IMG/VR virus record: IMGVR_UViG_3300030106_001334
Span: 1-28,564 of that record
Source: a virus
Direction: 5' to 3' (one strand)
Length of the DNA stretch: 28,564 nucleotides
This document shows, piece after piece, positions 10,901 through 16,478 of this stretch. The number at the start of each line of letters is the position of its first letter. Position 1 is the first letter of the stretch. A program made the translations under genes and the position numbers. Below the pieces are notes generated by a model. The model was not told the DNA's origin, searched no databases, and worked only from the letters and a program-made list of their open reading frames with translations.

Positions 10901-11122
10901 CACAGCAGCGGAGTAACAAAAGCTCTTGTAACAAGTGTTGGTATTAGTTCTATCAAAGTAACAGGTGCTTGTGAGGGTGGTGACTTATTAGAAAGTAATG
11001 GAGATGGTACAGCTAAAGTACAATCCGATGACATCATAAGAAGTAAAACAATCGGTAAAGTAACGATTGGCAACAGCACGACAAGTGTAAAGCTTGTATC
11101 ATGCGTATTATATTGTGGATAA
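7964..11122 (+). CDS. Tail fibre with T7 gp17-like anchor
   Basis: The 1052-residue product begins with a T7-type fibre anchor (residues about 1-150: RRVQYTGNGSAGPFSFSF, later QQSSQKVDRAL and LPEKDSRKGKILGF), which attaches fibres to the tail tube. The rest is a long beta-rich shaft of Gly/Thr/Ser/Asp repeats, including DLGHTTTRWKNAYI, GGDLEIYHDGAGSYIDD and GNVTGNVSGNAETVT, all familiar from marine phage fibres. The C-terminal 130 residues (TGACEGGDLLESNGDG and following) look like a separate tip or trimerisation domain. It has its own gap of 34 bases upstream with a GTGGGG-type ribosome site. Base use is less A-rich than in the internal virion genes, consistent with modular exchange of the receptor-binding gene. 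Receptor is unknown. Confidence 0.88.
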   Translation: MTDIVDVARRVQYTGNGSAGPFSFSFQVNATTEIKVFVGTTQKTITTHYTVSLTSSGAGSVSFTSGNFPTSSETITIVSSVSLARSSVYTTGGPLTASALEADFDTNIMILQQSSQKVDRALAAPEFDATTIDMTLPEKDSRKGKILGFNATSGNPEVVGENATVTTIFNAIGDNTLTLTGTITYGSLSDGTITITAFVDEDDMSSNSATLVPTQQSVKAYVDSQVTAQDLDATTDSGTIAIDLDSETLTIAGGEGIDTSATGNTITIAGEEASTSNKGVASFSSTFFSVSSGAVSLVAAQTGITSLLATDIKIGEDDQTKIDFETADEIHFYAANAHQILLSDGVFRPQTDSDVDLGHTTTRWKNAYIDTITTTGNVSIGGDLDVTGSFDMSDANITNIGSIALDTITNDGSDITLDSSGTIILDADGSGQVEFKDNGVSYGSVNSSGGTGMNLVVSQADENFEIYGTDGSTIIKALEISMANDGAALFKSSVTATSFVGALTGNVTGNVSGNAETVTITANNSANETVYPVFVDGATGTQGLESDTGLSYNPSTGLLSTDSLITGASTFTGNVSHNDNVKAIFGTGGDLEIYHDGAGSYIDDTGTGRLYLRGSDRVQIQKYNSDSGLIEDGITFLEDGAVKIYHDNAKKLETTSSGVTVTGGLTAATGAFTDSVDINIADGDADNAYALTIRNNETTDSRSYGVQIKAGSTSTDKVLDLKQHDGTSLHQFNGDGTISFGNNVLVGSTSTLSSAKLLVKGTKSGTGGNAGQLVVLDDTAYSTTDNGGAIQFAGNFYDGGQVVFATVQGVKSNNTDANNAGDLIFTTKANGGDQTTKMRINDAGAVLIGRDSVGNTGNGHSIRGGDSAIFSRDATGESVQIGRNANDGQLIQFRDNGTEVGDIRVDGTTVSLTGFAGNHESSGISESTEVGTVVSTIDELDTRKLADGSVVDHKNHAKIKVSDSVGDKRVYGVLNKFVEHSSGVTKALVTSVGISSIKVTGACEGGDLLESNGDGTAKVQSDDIIRSKTIGKVTIGNSTTSVKLVSCVLYCG

Positions 11123-11133
11123 AGGAGAATAAA

Positions 11134-11445
11134 ATGGCAGCGACGTGGAAAATTGTAGATACTGAATATAATTTGACATCAGATCATGGAAAAAATTTAA
11201 TCACCACTCTCCACTGGGAATGCACAGATGTCGATGGAGATCATGGTGGGAGAGTTTTTGGATCGATAGGTATACCTGAACCATCAGGTACGTTCATTGA
11301 ATATGAAAAGGTTACGGAGGCAAACTGCATAGCATGGTGTAAATCTGTTATTGGAGATGAACAAGTAAAGGCTTATGAAGATAGTGTAGCTGCACAAATA
11401 GCACTAAGTAAGGCACCCACACAGGGATCAGGAAAACCGTTTTAA
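11134..11445 (+). CDS. Conserved small phage protein after tail fibre
   Basis: This 103-residue protein is taken to start at the ATG at 11134, preceded by a strong AAAGGAG at 11121-11127; an in-frame ATG at 11101 lies inside the fibre gene and lacks a ribosome site. The sequence (MAATWKIVDTEYNLTSDHG, then LHWECTDVDGDHGGRVFGSIG) matches the pattern of a small beta-rich family often found beside fibre genes in marine phages; I recall it as DUF7936, but that number is from memory. It has no signal peptide or membrane segment. The function is not known; the position suggests a fibre accessory or virion protein. Confidence 0.8.
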   Translation: MAATWKIVDTEYNLTSDHGKNLITTLHWECTDVDGDHGGRVFGSIGIPEPSGTFIEYEKVTEANCIAWCKSVIGDEQVKAYEDSVAAQIALSKAPTQGSGKPF

Positions 11446-11460
11446 AAAAGGAGAACTAAT

Positions 11461-11514
11461 ATGCCAATGGGAAAAGGCTACGGCACAAAGAAAAAAGGTG
11501 GTAAAAAGAAGTGA
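11461..11514 (+). CDS. 17-residue Lys/Gly-rich peptide
   Basis: The short frame MPMGKGYGTKKKGGKKK starts at an ATG preceded by a strong AAAAAAGGAG and a spacing of about seven bases, and its TGA overlaps the GTG start of the next gene (GTGA). Nine of its seventeen residues are Lys or Gly, giving a very high charge. Comparable tiny basic peptides starting MPM are seen in marine phages in this place, although I cannot search for homologues here. The ribosome site, the overlap and the lack of any other reason for this gap make it likely to be translated. The function is unknown; binding to nucleic acid or to acidic membrane surfaces is possible. Confidence 0.6.
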   Translation: MPMGKGYGTKKKGGKKK

Positions 11515-11672
11515 ACCTTCGAGACGTTTTTAAGGATTTAGAAGTTCATAAGGCTGTCAGTGAAGAACGCTGGACAGAAATTCTTAGTCGTGTAAAACGT
11601 CTAGAGATGGTACTTGTGGGGGCATCTGGAACAACGATCGTTTTGCTTATAAGTCTGGTTGTCAAAACGTAA
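11511..11672 (+). CDS. XhlA-like small membrane protein (lysis-associated)
   Basis: This 53-residue frame starts at a GTG overlapping the stop of the preceding peptide and ends in TAATG overlapping the next gene. Residues 1-33 form a charged amphipathic helix (EERWTEILSRVKRLEM) and residues about 34-51 (VLVGASGTTIVLLISLVV) one membrane helix, then KT. That layout, a short helix leading to one C-terminal membrane helix, is that of XhlA-type haemolysin/holin-accessory proteins. It lies in the lysis block upstream of a 3TM holin and endolysin. The call is by architecture only; a generic small membrane protein is the alternative. Confidence 0.6.
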   Translation: MNLRDVFKDLEVHKAVSEERWTEILSRVKRLEMVLVGASGTTIVLLISLVVKT

Positions 11673-12163
11673 TGTTTGCTGAAGTTCTTACAGGGCTATC
11701 GCTTGTCAAGGCAAGTGTGTCCTACATTAAAGACACCATTAGCACCGCCAAAGATATGACTGAGATTGTTGATGCTGTCGATCAACTGCTTGATGGCGAA
11801 CAACAAATTAATAAAGATAGATCTAAAAAAGATGGTATAAGTTTCAAGGATCAGCTTGGTATTAAAGGAGTGGCTCACGAAGTCATTGATGCAAAGCTTG
11901 CTGCGGAAATGCGATATGAAATGTCCGTGTTGATAGACCAAAGGTTTGGGCATGGAACTTTTCAAGAGATTGTAAATCTTAGAGCAAAGCGCATACAGGA
12001 AGCAAAAGAAGAAGCAAAAAAAATAGCTAAAATTAAGAAACAAAAGAAAGACGAGTTGCTTGAAATAATTGCTGTAGTTCTTGCGATTTTGATTGTTGGT
12101 GGATTACTTTTGACCGTTTTTGCGACCTGGCTCAAAGCAGAACCAGAGGTGTCTAAAATCTAG
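11672..12163 (+). CDS. C-terminally anchored membrane protein in lysis block
   Basis: The 163-residue product has an N-terminal helical part (residues 1-45), a Lys-rich centre, a basic coiled-coil-like stretch around residues 105-130 (AKRIQEAKEEAKKIAKIKKQ) and one strong membrane helix near residues 131-153 (ELLEIIAVVLAILIVGG). Start overlaps the upstream stop by one base. There is no signal peptide or lipobox. The single C-terminal anchor with a long cytoplasmic helix and its place between small membrane proteins suggest a role in lysis or in the envelope, but spanin is unlikely because the membrane helix is at the C-terminus. Function unknown. Confidence 0.7.
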   Translation: MFAEVLTGLSLVKASVSYIKDTISTAKDMTEIVDAVDQLLDGEQQINKDRSKKDGISFKDQLGIKGVAHEVIDAKLAAEMRYEMSVLIDQRFGHGTFQEIVNLRAKRIQEAKEEAKKIAKIKKQKKDELLEIIAVVLAILIVGGLLLTVFATWLKAEPEVSKI

Positions 12164-12179
12164 ACGTAACTTTCATAAT

Positions 12180-12269
12180 ATGTTACGGTTGACTTTGATA
12201 ATTTTACTCGTGGTTGTTTGCTTTTACGAGGCAATGCACACGGAACCTTGGTGGTTGCACATAAAATGA
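12180..12269 (+). CDS. 29-residue single-span membrane peptide
   Basis: The frame MLRLTLIILLVVVCFYEAM, followed by HTEPWWLHIK, starts at ATG 12180 and its TGA overlaps the ATG of the EF-hand protein (ATGA). It is a basic start, a 14-residue hydrophobic run and a Trp-rich tail, a layout typical of tiny membrane-active phage peptides. The upstream ribosome site is weak, so expression is less certain than for neighbours. The tight overlap with the next start is the main evidence. It could help the adjacent membrane proteins in lysis, or be a translational leader. Confidence 0.5.
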   Translation: MLRLTLIILLVVVCFYEAMHTEPWWLHIK

Positions 12270-12610
12270 AAAAGACATTAGAAAAAGATAGTGCATGGTC
12301 AAAAGCGGATACTAATGGAGATAATGTAGTTTCGGATGCCGAACTAGATGCAGCTTTGGCAAGAGAAGAAAAACGTATCCGTATGGATAACAACGATAAG
12401 AAAGAAGATCAGATAAGATTACTGATTTGGTTTCAATCTATTTGCACGGTAGCGTTTGTGATTGTCCTGGTTATTCCAGAAGTCATTCCTGAAAGCAGAC
12501 TTAACCACTTGGCAGGGATTTCCAGCACATTTATCATTAGTAACTTAGGTATTATTGGTAGCTATATCGGTGCTTCTGCTTGGACGAAAGCTAAAGAAAA
12601 TGGCAAGTGA
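12266..12610 (+). CDS. EF-hand protein with two membrane helices (putative holin)
   Basis: I use the ATG at 12266, which overlaps the preceding TGA, not the upstream in-frame start at 12218, giving 114 residues. Residues 15-26 (DTNGDNVVSDAE) form a canonical 12-residue EF-hand loop: Asp, Asn, Asp, Ser and Glu at positions 1, 3, 5, 9 and 12. A charged helix (about 27-50) follows, then two membrane helices at about 52-70 and 82-106 separated by a Pro/Glu turn. Two-helix topology and position before the 3TM holin and endolysin suggest a holin or holin regulator. Calcium binding is inferred from the loop; a gated pore is speculation. The last 11 bases overlap the next gene. Confidence 0.72.
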   Translation: MKKTLEKDSAWSKADTNGDNVVSDAELDAALAREEKRIRMDNNDKKEDQIRLLIWFQSICTVAFVIVLVIPEVIPESRLNHLAGISSTFIISNLGIIGSYIGASAWTKAKENGK

Positions 12611-12863
12611 TCCAAGATTAAAAAAAGTTGGCGTATCCGGATACAATAAACCAAAGCGTACCCCTAATCATCCTACAAAATCCCATGTGGTTGTTGCTAA
12701 GAAAGGCAATCAAATCAAGACCATACGATATGGTCAGCAAGGAGTTACAGGTGACAAAGGCGATACGGCACGATCTCGTAGTTTTAAAAAGCGTCATGCA
12801 AAAAACATAAAGAAAGGTCTTATGTCGGCTGCTTATTGGGCGAACAGGACAAAATGGAGTTAA
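12600..12863 (+). CDS. Small basic conserved phage protein
   Basis: This 87-residue protein begins MASDPRLKKVGVSGYNKPKR at 12600, overlapping the previous gene by 11 bases. It has about a quarter Lys/Arg and the patterns PNHPTKSHVVVAKKG, TIRYGQQG and RSFKKRHAKNI, recognisable as a family common in marine phage genomes. There is no membrane segment. The C-terminal part (LMSAAYWANRTKW) is conserved in the same family as I remember it. Function is unknown; a small DNA- or virion-associated protein is plausible. It is the first of a run of small basic proteins that continues to the endolysin. Confidence 0.75.
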   Translation: MASDPRLKKVGVSGYNKPKRTPNHPTKSHVVVAKKGNQIKTIRYGQQGVTGDKGDTARSRSFKKRHAKNIKKGLMSAAYWANRTKWS

Positions 12864-12867
12864 CGAT

Positions 12868-13257
12868 ATGAGTTTATTGAGTAGTTTAATTCAGCCTGTT
12901 TCTAAGTTGTTGGACAAAGCCATACCCGATACGGACCTCAAAAGAAAGCTTAGTCATGAGATAGCTACAATGGCAGAGAAACAAGCTCATGAATTAGCTA
13001 TGGCTCAAGTCAATGTAAATAAAGAAGAAGCAAAGGGCAACTGGTTTCAATCGTCTTGGCGACCCTTGATTGGTTGGATTTGTGGTATTTCATTAGCCAT
13101 AAATTACATGGTTTCTCCAATCTGTGCAGGTTTTGGAATAGTAATTCCACAGGCAGATATGACGGTAATGATGCCCCTACTTCTGGGAATGCTTGGATTG
13201 GCTGGAATGAGATCAGTAGATAAATACAACAAGACAGATACGAAAGGAAGTAAGTGA
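12868..13257 (+). CDS. Holin, 3TM GTA type
   Basis: The 129-residue protein has an N-terminal helical region (residues 1-56) and then SSWRPLIGWICGISLAINY, the signature start of the first membrane helix in the 'holin of 3TMs, for gene-transfer release' family (GTA_holin_3TM, PF11351 as I recall it). A second hydrophobic block at about 94-115 (TVMMPLLLGMLGLAGMR) ends with the typical MRSVDKY. Such holins form membrane lesions that release the endolysin, or cells' contents in gene-transfer agents. It lies four bases after the previous stop and overlaps the next start by one base (TGATG). The family is known mainly from proteobacteria and their phages. Confidence 0.85.
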   Translation: MSLLSSLIQPVSKLLDKAIPDTDLKRKLSHEIATMAEKQAHELAMAQVNVNKEEAKGNWFQSSWRPLIGWICGISLAINYMVSPICAGFGIVIPQADMTVMMPLLLGMLGLAGMRSVDKYNKTDTKGSK

Positions 13258-13409
13258 TGGCTGAACTTACCAAAAGACAAAAGACAGCTCTTTCAAAACA
13301 CGCCAAACATCATACTGCAAAGCACATGACCTCTATGAAAAAAGACATGAGAGCAGGTAAAACTTTTACACAGGCACATAAAAACGCAACCAAGAAAGTA
13401 GGGAAATAA
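13257..13409 (+). CDS. 50-residue basic protein
   Basis: The ATG overlaps the holin stop (TGATG) and the TAA overlaps the next ATG (TAATG). The protein is His/Lys-rich (AELTKRQKTALSKHAKHHT and later MRAGKTFTQAHKNATKKVGK). It resembles many short marine phage proteins starting MAxLTxRQKxAL. No membrane segment is present. The perfect one-base overlaps at both ends are strong evidence for translation. Function is unknown; histone-like DNA binding would fit the composition but is not shown. Confidence 0.65.
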   Translation: MAELTKRQKTALSKHAKHHTAKHMTSMKKDMRAGKTFTQAHKNATKKVGK

Positions 13410-13537
13410 TGCCATTTAAAAAGTATTCACCAAAACAAAAGAAACTCGCAAGGGTAGCAGCACCTAGAAATAAAATTACAGGGGCAGATTTTAAAAAGTT
13501 AAGGAATAAAAATGGTACAAAAAAGAAAGTTTCCTAA
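13409..13537 (+). CDS. 42-residue basic protein, APRNKITGADFKKLR family
   Basis: The protein starts at ATG 13409 overlapping the previous TAA and overlaps the next gene by 26 bases. It reads MPFKKYSPKQKKLARVAAP followed by RNKITGADFKKLRNKNG, a pattern I recognise from many marine phage small proteins in which MPFK-PKQ-KLA-VA-PRNKITG-DF is conserved. It is highly basic with no membrane segment. Function is unknown. Being conserved across phages despite its size suggests a virion or DNA-associated role. Confidence 0.72.
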   Translation: MPFKKYSPKQKKLARVAAPRNKITGADFKKLRNKNGTKKKVS

Positions 13538-13700
13538 AGTTGCCAAGACAAAAGGTGGCGTACCAAAGAAGTATGTATCTGGTGCAAAGAACCCAAAAGC
13601 TAGGGAAAGAGAAATCAAAAGAACAGCAGCCCTGTATAAGAAAGGTAAGCTTACCCCAGCTATGATGGATCGAATAAGTAAACAAAGGAGTAAAGGCTGA
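13512..13700 (+). CDS. 62-residue basic protein (GG-PKKY-GAKNP family)
   Basis: The protein (MVQKRKFPKVAKTKGGVPKK, then KNPKAREREIKRTAALYKKG) starts 26 bases inside the preceding gene and ends in a TGATG overlap with the next gene. The motif GGVPKKYVSGAKNP plus KLTPAMMDRISKQRSK is a recognisable small conserved phage family; I recall DUF5872 for it but could not confirm. It is about one third Lys/Arg. Function unknown. It is helical toward the C-terminus. Confidence 0.7.
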   Translation: MVQKRKFPKVAKTKGGVPKKYVSGAKNPKAREREIKRTAALYKKGKLTPAMMDRISKQRSKG

Positions 13701-13912
13701 TGGCAAGATCATATTCTAGTATTCCCGGTGCAAGTCGTTTTTCTAAATCAACTTTGGACAAAGTTTATAAACGAGGATTGGGTGCATACTATTCAAGTGG
13801 ATCAAGACCCAAAACATCAGCACACGCTTGGGCGATGGGTAGAGTAAAGTCGTTCGTCACAGGCAAAGGTGGAGCAAGAAAAGCAGATAAAGACTTAATG
13901 AGGAAATCATAA
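13700..13912 (+). CDS. 70-residue basic phage protein (DUF5824-like)
   Basis: The product contains VYKRGLGAYYSSGSRP and HAWAMGRVKSFVTGKG, then ARKADKDL, the conserved core of a small phage family that I recall as DUF5824 (number from memory). The pattern VY-RGL-A(Y/W)--(S/G)-RP-----WAM-RV-SF is well preserved. Start overlaps the previous stop (TGATG) and its stop overlaps the endolysin start (TAATG). It is basic and lacks membrane segments. The family is often adjacent to structural or lysis genes, but its function is not known. Confidence 0.75.
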   Translation: MARSYSSIPGASRFSKSTLDKVYKRGLGAYYSSGSRPKTSAHAWAMGRVKSFVTGKGGARKADKDLMRKS

Positions 13913-14427
13913 TGGCTAAAAATAATTTTGAAAAAAGTTTAGAGCTTGTATTACAGGCAGAGGGTGGGTTCGTAAATCATCCCAAAGACCCAGGGGGTAT
14001 GACCAACTTAGGAGTTACCAAAGCTGTGTATGATAAATGGATTGGACGTACATCTACTGAAGAAGAAATGAGAGCATTAAAGCCAGAGGATGTAGCACCG
14101 ATCTACAAAAAAAACTATTGGGATAAAATATACGGAGATAAATTAGAAAGCGGATTAGACTTTGCTCTTTTTGATTGGGCGGTAAATTCTGGTCCAGGTC
14201 GTGCAGCTAAAGCTATACAAAGAATTGTAGGAGCAACACAAGACGGTGCAATAGGACCAAAGACTATGCAGAAAATAGCGAACAACGATACTAAGTATAT
14301 GATTGAAAAACTGCATGACCAGCGACAAGCATTTTACCAAGGTCTATCAACCTTTGAGCATTTTGGTCGTGGCTGGACACGCAGAAATAAACATACAAAA
14401 GATGAAGCCTTAAATATGGTAGGCTAA
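13912..14427 (+). CDS. Endolysin, GH108 muramidase
   Basis: The 171-residue protein carries the GH108 signature: catalytic Glu17 in AEGGFVNHPKDPGGMTNLG at the N-terminus, then the family motifs YWDKIYGDKL and DFALFDWAVNSGPGRAAKAIQ; the C-terminal half (GAIGPKTMQKI, then KLHDQRQAFY) is the peptidoglycan-binding-3-type part. GH108 enzymes cleave the N-acetylmuramic acid to N-acetylglucosamine bond in peptidoglycan. There is no N-terminal signal or SAR helix, so it should depend on a holin, and the GTA-type holin lies about 650 bases upstream. Its TAA shares three bases with the TAG of the convergent LexA-like gene. Length and motifs are normal for the family. Confidence 0.93.
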   Translation: MAKNNFEKSLELVLQAEGGFVNHPKDPGGMTNLGVTKAVYDKWIGRTSTEEEMRALKPEDVAPIYKKNYWDKIYGDKLESGLDFALFDWAVNSGPGRAAKAIQRIVGATQDGAIGPKTMQKIANNDTKYMIEKLHDQRQAFYQGLSTFEHFGRGWTRRNKHTKDEALNMVG

Positions 14428-14657
14428 ATTAAATCTCTTATTATCTTGATTGCTCTTGGGTGAGCCTTCTTCGTCTCAATAAATCCTCGTTGAACAAGTT
14501 GATCTATGAGTGAAGCCATTGAAGCCCTGCTTTTGTGACCTGTGTGTTGCATAATTTCCTCATAGGATGGCATATATTTATGTTTACGATAGTATTTTTT
14601 CATAAACTTCAAGACTTGAACTTGACGAGGTGTAAGTGGGAAATCTTCCATAATCAT
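14424..14657 (-). CDS. LexA-type DNA-binding-domain-only regulator
   Basis: The 77-residue protein is the winged-helix domain of LexA and nothing else: PLTPRQVQVLKFMKKYYRK, then MPSYEEIMQHTG, recognition helix region KSRASMASLIDQLVQRGF and a wing ending HPRAIKII. By eye it fits alphaproteobacterial LexA (SKSGIHRLITALEERGF) better than the E. coli form. LexA normally has a C-terminal autoprotease/dimerisation domain of about 120 residues; here the gene stops after the wing, so it cannot be cleaved through RecA. Its ATG overlaps the RecT gene's stop (ATGA), so it is the last gene of the leftward operon. It probably binds LexA-like operators such as the site at 18233-18247; that link is inference. 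Confidence 0.82.
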   Translation of the reverse strand: MIMEDFPLTPRQVQVLKFMKKYYRKHKYMPSYEEIMQHTGHKSRASMASLIDQLVQRGFIETKKAHPRAIKIIRDLI

Positions 14658-15217
14658 TTTGGTTGCTCCTCAGACTTAGTTTCTGGCTCGCTGACGACCT
14701 TCATTTCTGGGTAGTCTTCTGCTTCTTCTCTGGTAATCACACCTGCCATAGCGTCAGGAAATCCATCTCTCAAAGCAAAACCTCTGGCTCTCATTTGTAA
14801 CATCCTATCAGGATATGATTTCCACGGTCCTCGTGTAGTTAGGTCAGCTTTCTTTGCATCTCTCCAAGAAAATGTTTTAGTGATCTCTTCTATCTCACCA
14901 CCCTGAAGTCTTTTGACAGTGCAAGTAGCCGTCCGGTCATCACCTTCACCATCGATCGTTTCTTTGATCCCTTTACAATCGGGATGTCGCCTGACCAATC
15001 CGATCAAAGCATCACCCCAAAGCGTAGGTCTACCGTTGATGACAGCAATGTTTTGAAGTGCTTGAAAGGGATTTAGACCCATTGACATACCTGCTTGGAT
15101 TGCAACAAGACAATCAAGTGGTTTGCCACTGTAGGTTTTAGGCACTAGGTTCGAGCTTGAAAACTGTTTGGCAAGCCTCTCGAGTTGAGCGTAGTCCTTC
15201 GGAACTAAATTAGTCAT
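14654..15217 (-). CDS. recT: RecT-family single-strand annealing protein
   Basis: The 187-residue protein has the conserved core of phage RecT-like recombinases: KPLDCLVAIQAGMSMGLNP, FQALQNIAVINGRPTLWGDA, TFSWRDAKKADL, GPWKSYPDRMLQMRARG and ALRDGFPDAMAG. RecT proteins bind single-stranded ends made by a partner exonuclease and anneal them to complementary DNA. It starts directly after the stop of the YqaJ-type exonuclease gene, the classical pair, and overlaps the LexA-like gene by four bases. The C-terminus is an acidic Glu-rich tail (SEPETKSEEQPK). It is shorter than E. coli RecT (269 residues) because the variable N- and C-terminal extensions are reduced. Confidence 0.85.
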   Translation of the reverse strand: MTNLVPKDYAQLERLAKQFSSSNLVPKTYSGKPLDCLVAIQAGMSMGLNPFQALQNIAVINGRPTLWGDALIGLVRRHPDCKGIKETIDGEGDDRTATCTVKRLQGGEIEEITKTFSWRDAKKADLTTRGPWKSYPDRMLQMRARGFALRDGFPDAMAGVITREEAEDYPEMKVVSEPETKSEEQPK

Positions 15218-16141
15218 CTAAATCTCCCTGATTGAAAATCTTTTGTGAGAACGTGCAGGTTTGGCCGGCATCATTTGCTCTGGTTTGGCTGAAACATTGA
15301 CTGTCTTGTGTTCAATCAAATAGTTTTTAAAAGTTGCCCGTTCTGAATTAAGCTTTTGCATCACCCCCTGGATTTGAGCATCAATAGTTTCCAGGCTATC
15401 CTTCCACTTGGTCGCTTCTGCTTTGGCAGTCATTCGGCTGTCCAACATCACCTCCATCTGTCGTGCAAACGCATGGTCATCCAAGTTGATTACTGGAGGT
15501 TGCTCATTGTCCTCCTCGTAGGGAATATCTTTGTCAACCTTGTACCAAAACTCTCGAACTTTACTCATAATTATGGCAATCATCTTTTCTGATCTTTTGT
15601 ACGGATATAGCTTTACATTTAAATCATTACCCATTTTTGAGATGATCCCAAACCTAGCACCTGTAACCGCCATTTGGGTTTGCAATTGCCATTCATATCT
15701 CATGATGGGGGGAACCGTAGACTTACTTTGAGCATCAGTTTTAAATTCATTAATAATCAAGGATCTCATAGGAAAGTCATTTCCCATTGGATTTGGAATA
15801 ATTAAGTCCTTATCGACTTTAAATTTACTGTCACAAGAACAACCAAGACGTTCCTCAACAATGCGATCGGCTCCATTGACGTCAATTATTTCTAGATTAG
15901 TCCCTTCCCTCATTGCCTCCCGAATTAAATTGTAGCTTTGAAGTTTCACAAAAGGCTCAAGCCAAAGACCTCTTTTCATTGCTTTTGTAGGCTCTTGTGG
16001 AGAGGGAACCACCCCTTGCTTGATTGCCACCCATTGTTTTCTAAGCTCTTCTTTGGTTTGACCTGAAAAACTATTTTCACCTTCAACAATCGTTGCGACT
16101 GTAGTTGCTCCAACTTCCTTTCCATCAACTGTGTGTTTCAT
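15218..16141 (-). CDS. YqaJ-type viral recombinase exonuclease
   Basis: I choose the ATG at 16141, which overlaps the upstream stop (TGATG), giving 307 residues. The nuclease core is visible: RGLWLEPFV with Glu62, CSCDSKF with Asp104, and INEFKTD with Glu132 and Lys134, the D-(E/x)xK pattern of lambda-exonuclease/YqaJ enzymes; YEWQLQTQMAVTGARFGI follows, typical of YqaJ. Such enzymes degrade the 5' strand of linear duplex DNA. Residues about 215-285 add a helical coiled-coil-like extension. Its partner is the RecT protein encoded right after it. Metal-dependent activity is known for the family and inferred here. Confidence 0.82.
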   Translation of the reverse strand: MKHTVDGKEVGATTVATIVEGENSFSGQTKEELRKQWVAIKQGVVPSPQEPTKAMKRGLWLEPFVKLQSYNLIREAMREGTNLEIIDVNGADRIVEERLGCSCDSKFKVDKDLIIPNPMGNDFPMRSLIINEFKTDAQSKSTVPPIMRYEWQLQTQMAVTGARFGIISKMGNDLNVKLYPYKRSEKMIAIIMSKVREFWYKVDKDIPYEEDNEQPPVINLDDHAFARQMEVMLDSRMTAKAEATKWKDSLETIDAQIQGVMQKLNSERATFKNYLIEHKTVNVSAKPEQMMPAKPARSHKRFSIREI

Positions 16142-16371
16142 CAGAACCCCCATACTTCAGGCCAAGAACATGTCTGAGACATGGCACAACCAACAGCTAA
16201 AAAAATGTAAATTGAAACAAACAAACAAACTGCTCCGAAAATTTCAGTCAAAGTCTCTTTAAGTTTGTTAAGTTTGTTGAGTGTAGCAAGTCTGTTAGGG
16301 TCAAGAAAATCTGACACGTTATATATTATGCGAATAATTTCACTGTAGTAGGTTATAAGTATTTGTTTCAT
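16141..16371 (-). CDS. Small membrane protein of recombination operon
   Basis: The 76-residue product has a helical N-terminal half (about residues 1-45) and one membrane helix at about 46-64 (FGAVCLFVSIYIFLAVGC), followed by a short Trp-rich tail containing CSWPEVWGF. A strong GAGGAG lies just upstream on the minus strand, and the stop overlaps the exonuclease start. I do not recognise a family. Its place before the exonuclease/RecT pair suggests it is co-expressed with them; a superinfection-exclusion or host-interaction role is possible but unsupported. Confidence 0.6.
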   Translation of the reverse strand: MKQILITYYSEIIRIIYNVSDFLDPNRLATLNKLNKLKETLTEIFGAVCLFVSIYIFLAVGCAMSQTCSWPEVWGF

Positions 16372-16478
16372 TTCAGCAATCTCCTCTGCTCAATTTTGTC
16401 CACAATCTAAAAGGGTAGTTCCATTTTGTCTATTGACCAGGATGCAACCCTCTTAATCTGAACACCTGTTTTTTTTGC

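Noticed and set aside
11696-12043. 115-residue minus-strand frame in the lysis block
   Set aside because: Opposes a well-supported gene, begins with a Phe/Cys-rich run from reversed Lys codons (FFCFFFCFLYAL), and has no operon context.
12161-12180. Terminator after the 163-residue membrane protein
   Set aside because: GACGTAAC and GTTACGGTTGAC suggest a weak stem but there is no T-run and the next small gene starts within it.
16396-16404. TTGTCCACA resembling a DnaA box
   Set aside because: One mismatch to the consensus, alone, with no iterons or AT-rich element nearby; not comparable to the paired perfect boxes in the initiator gene.
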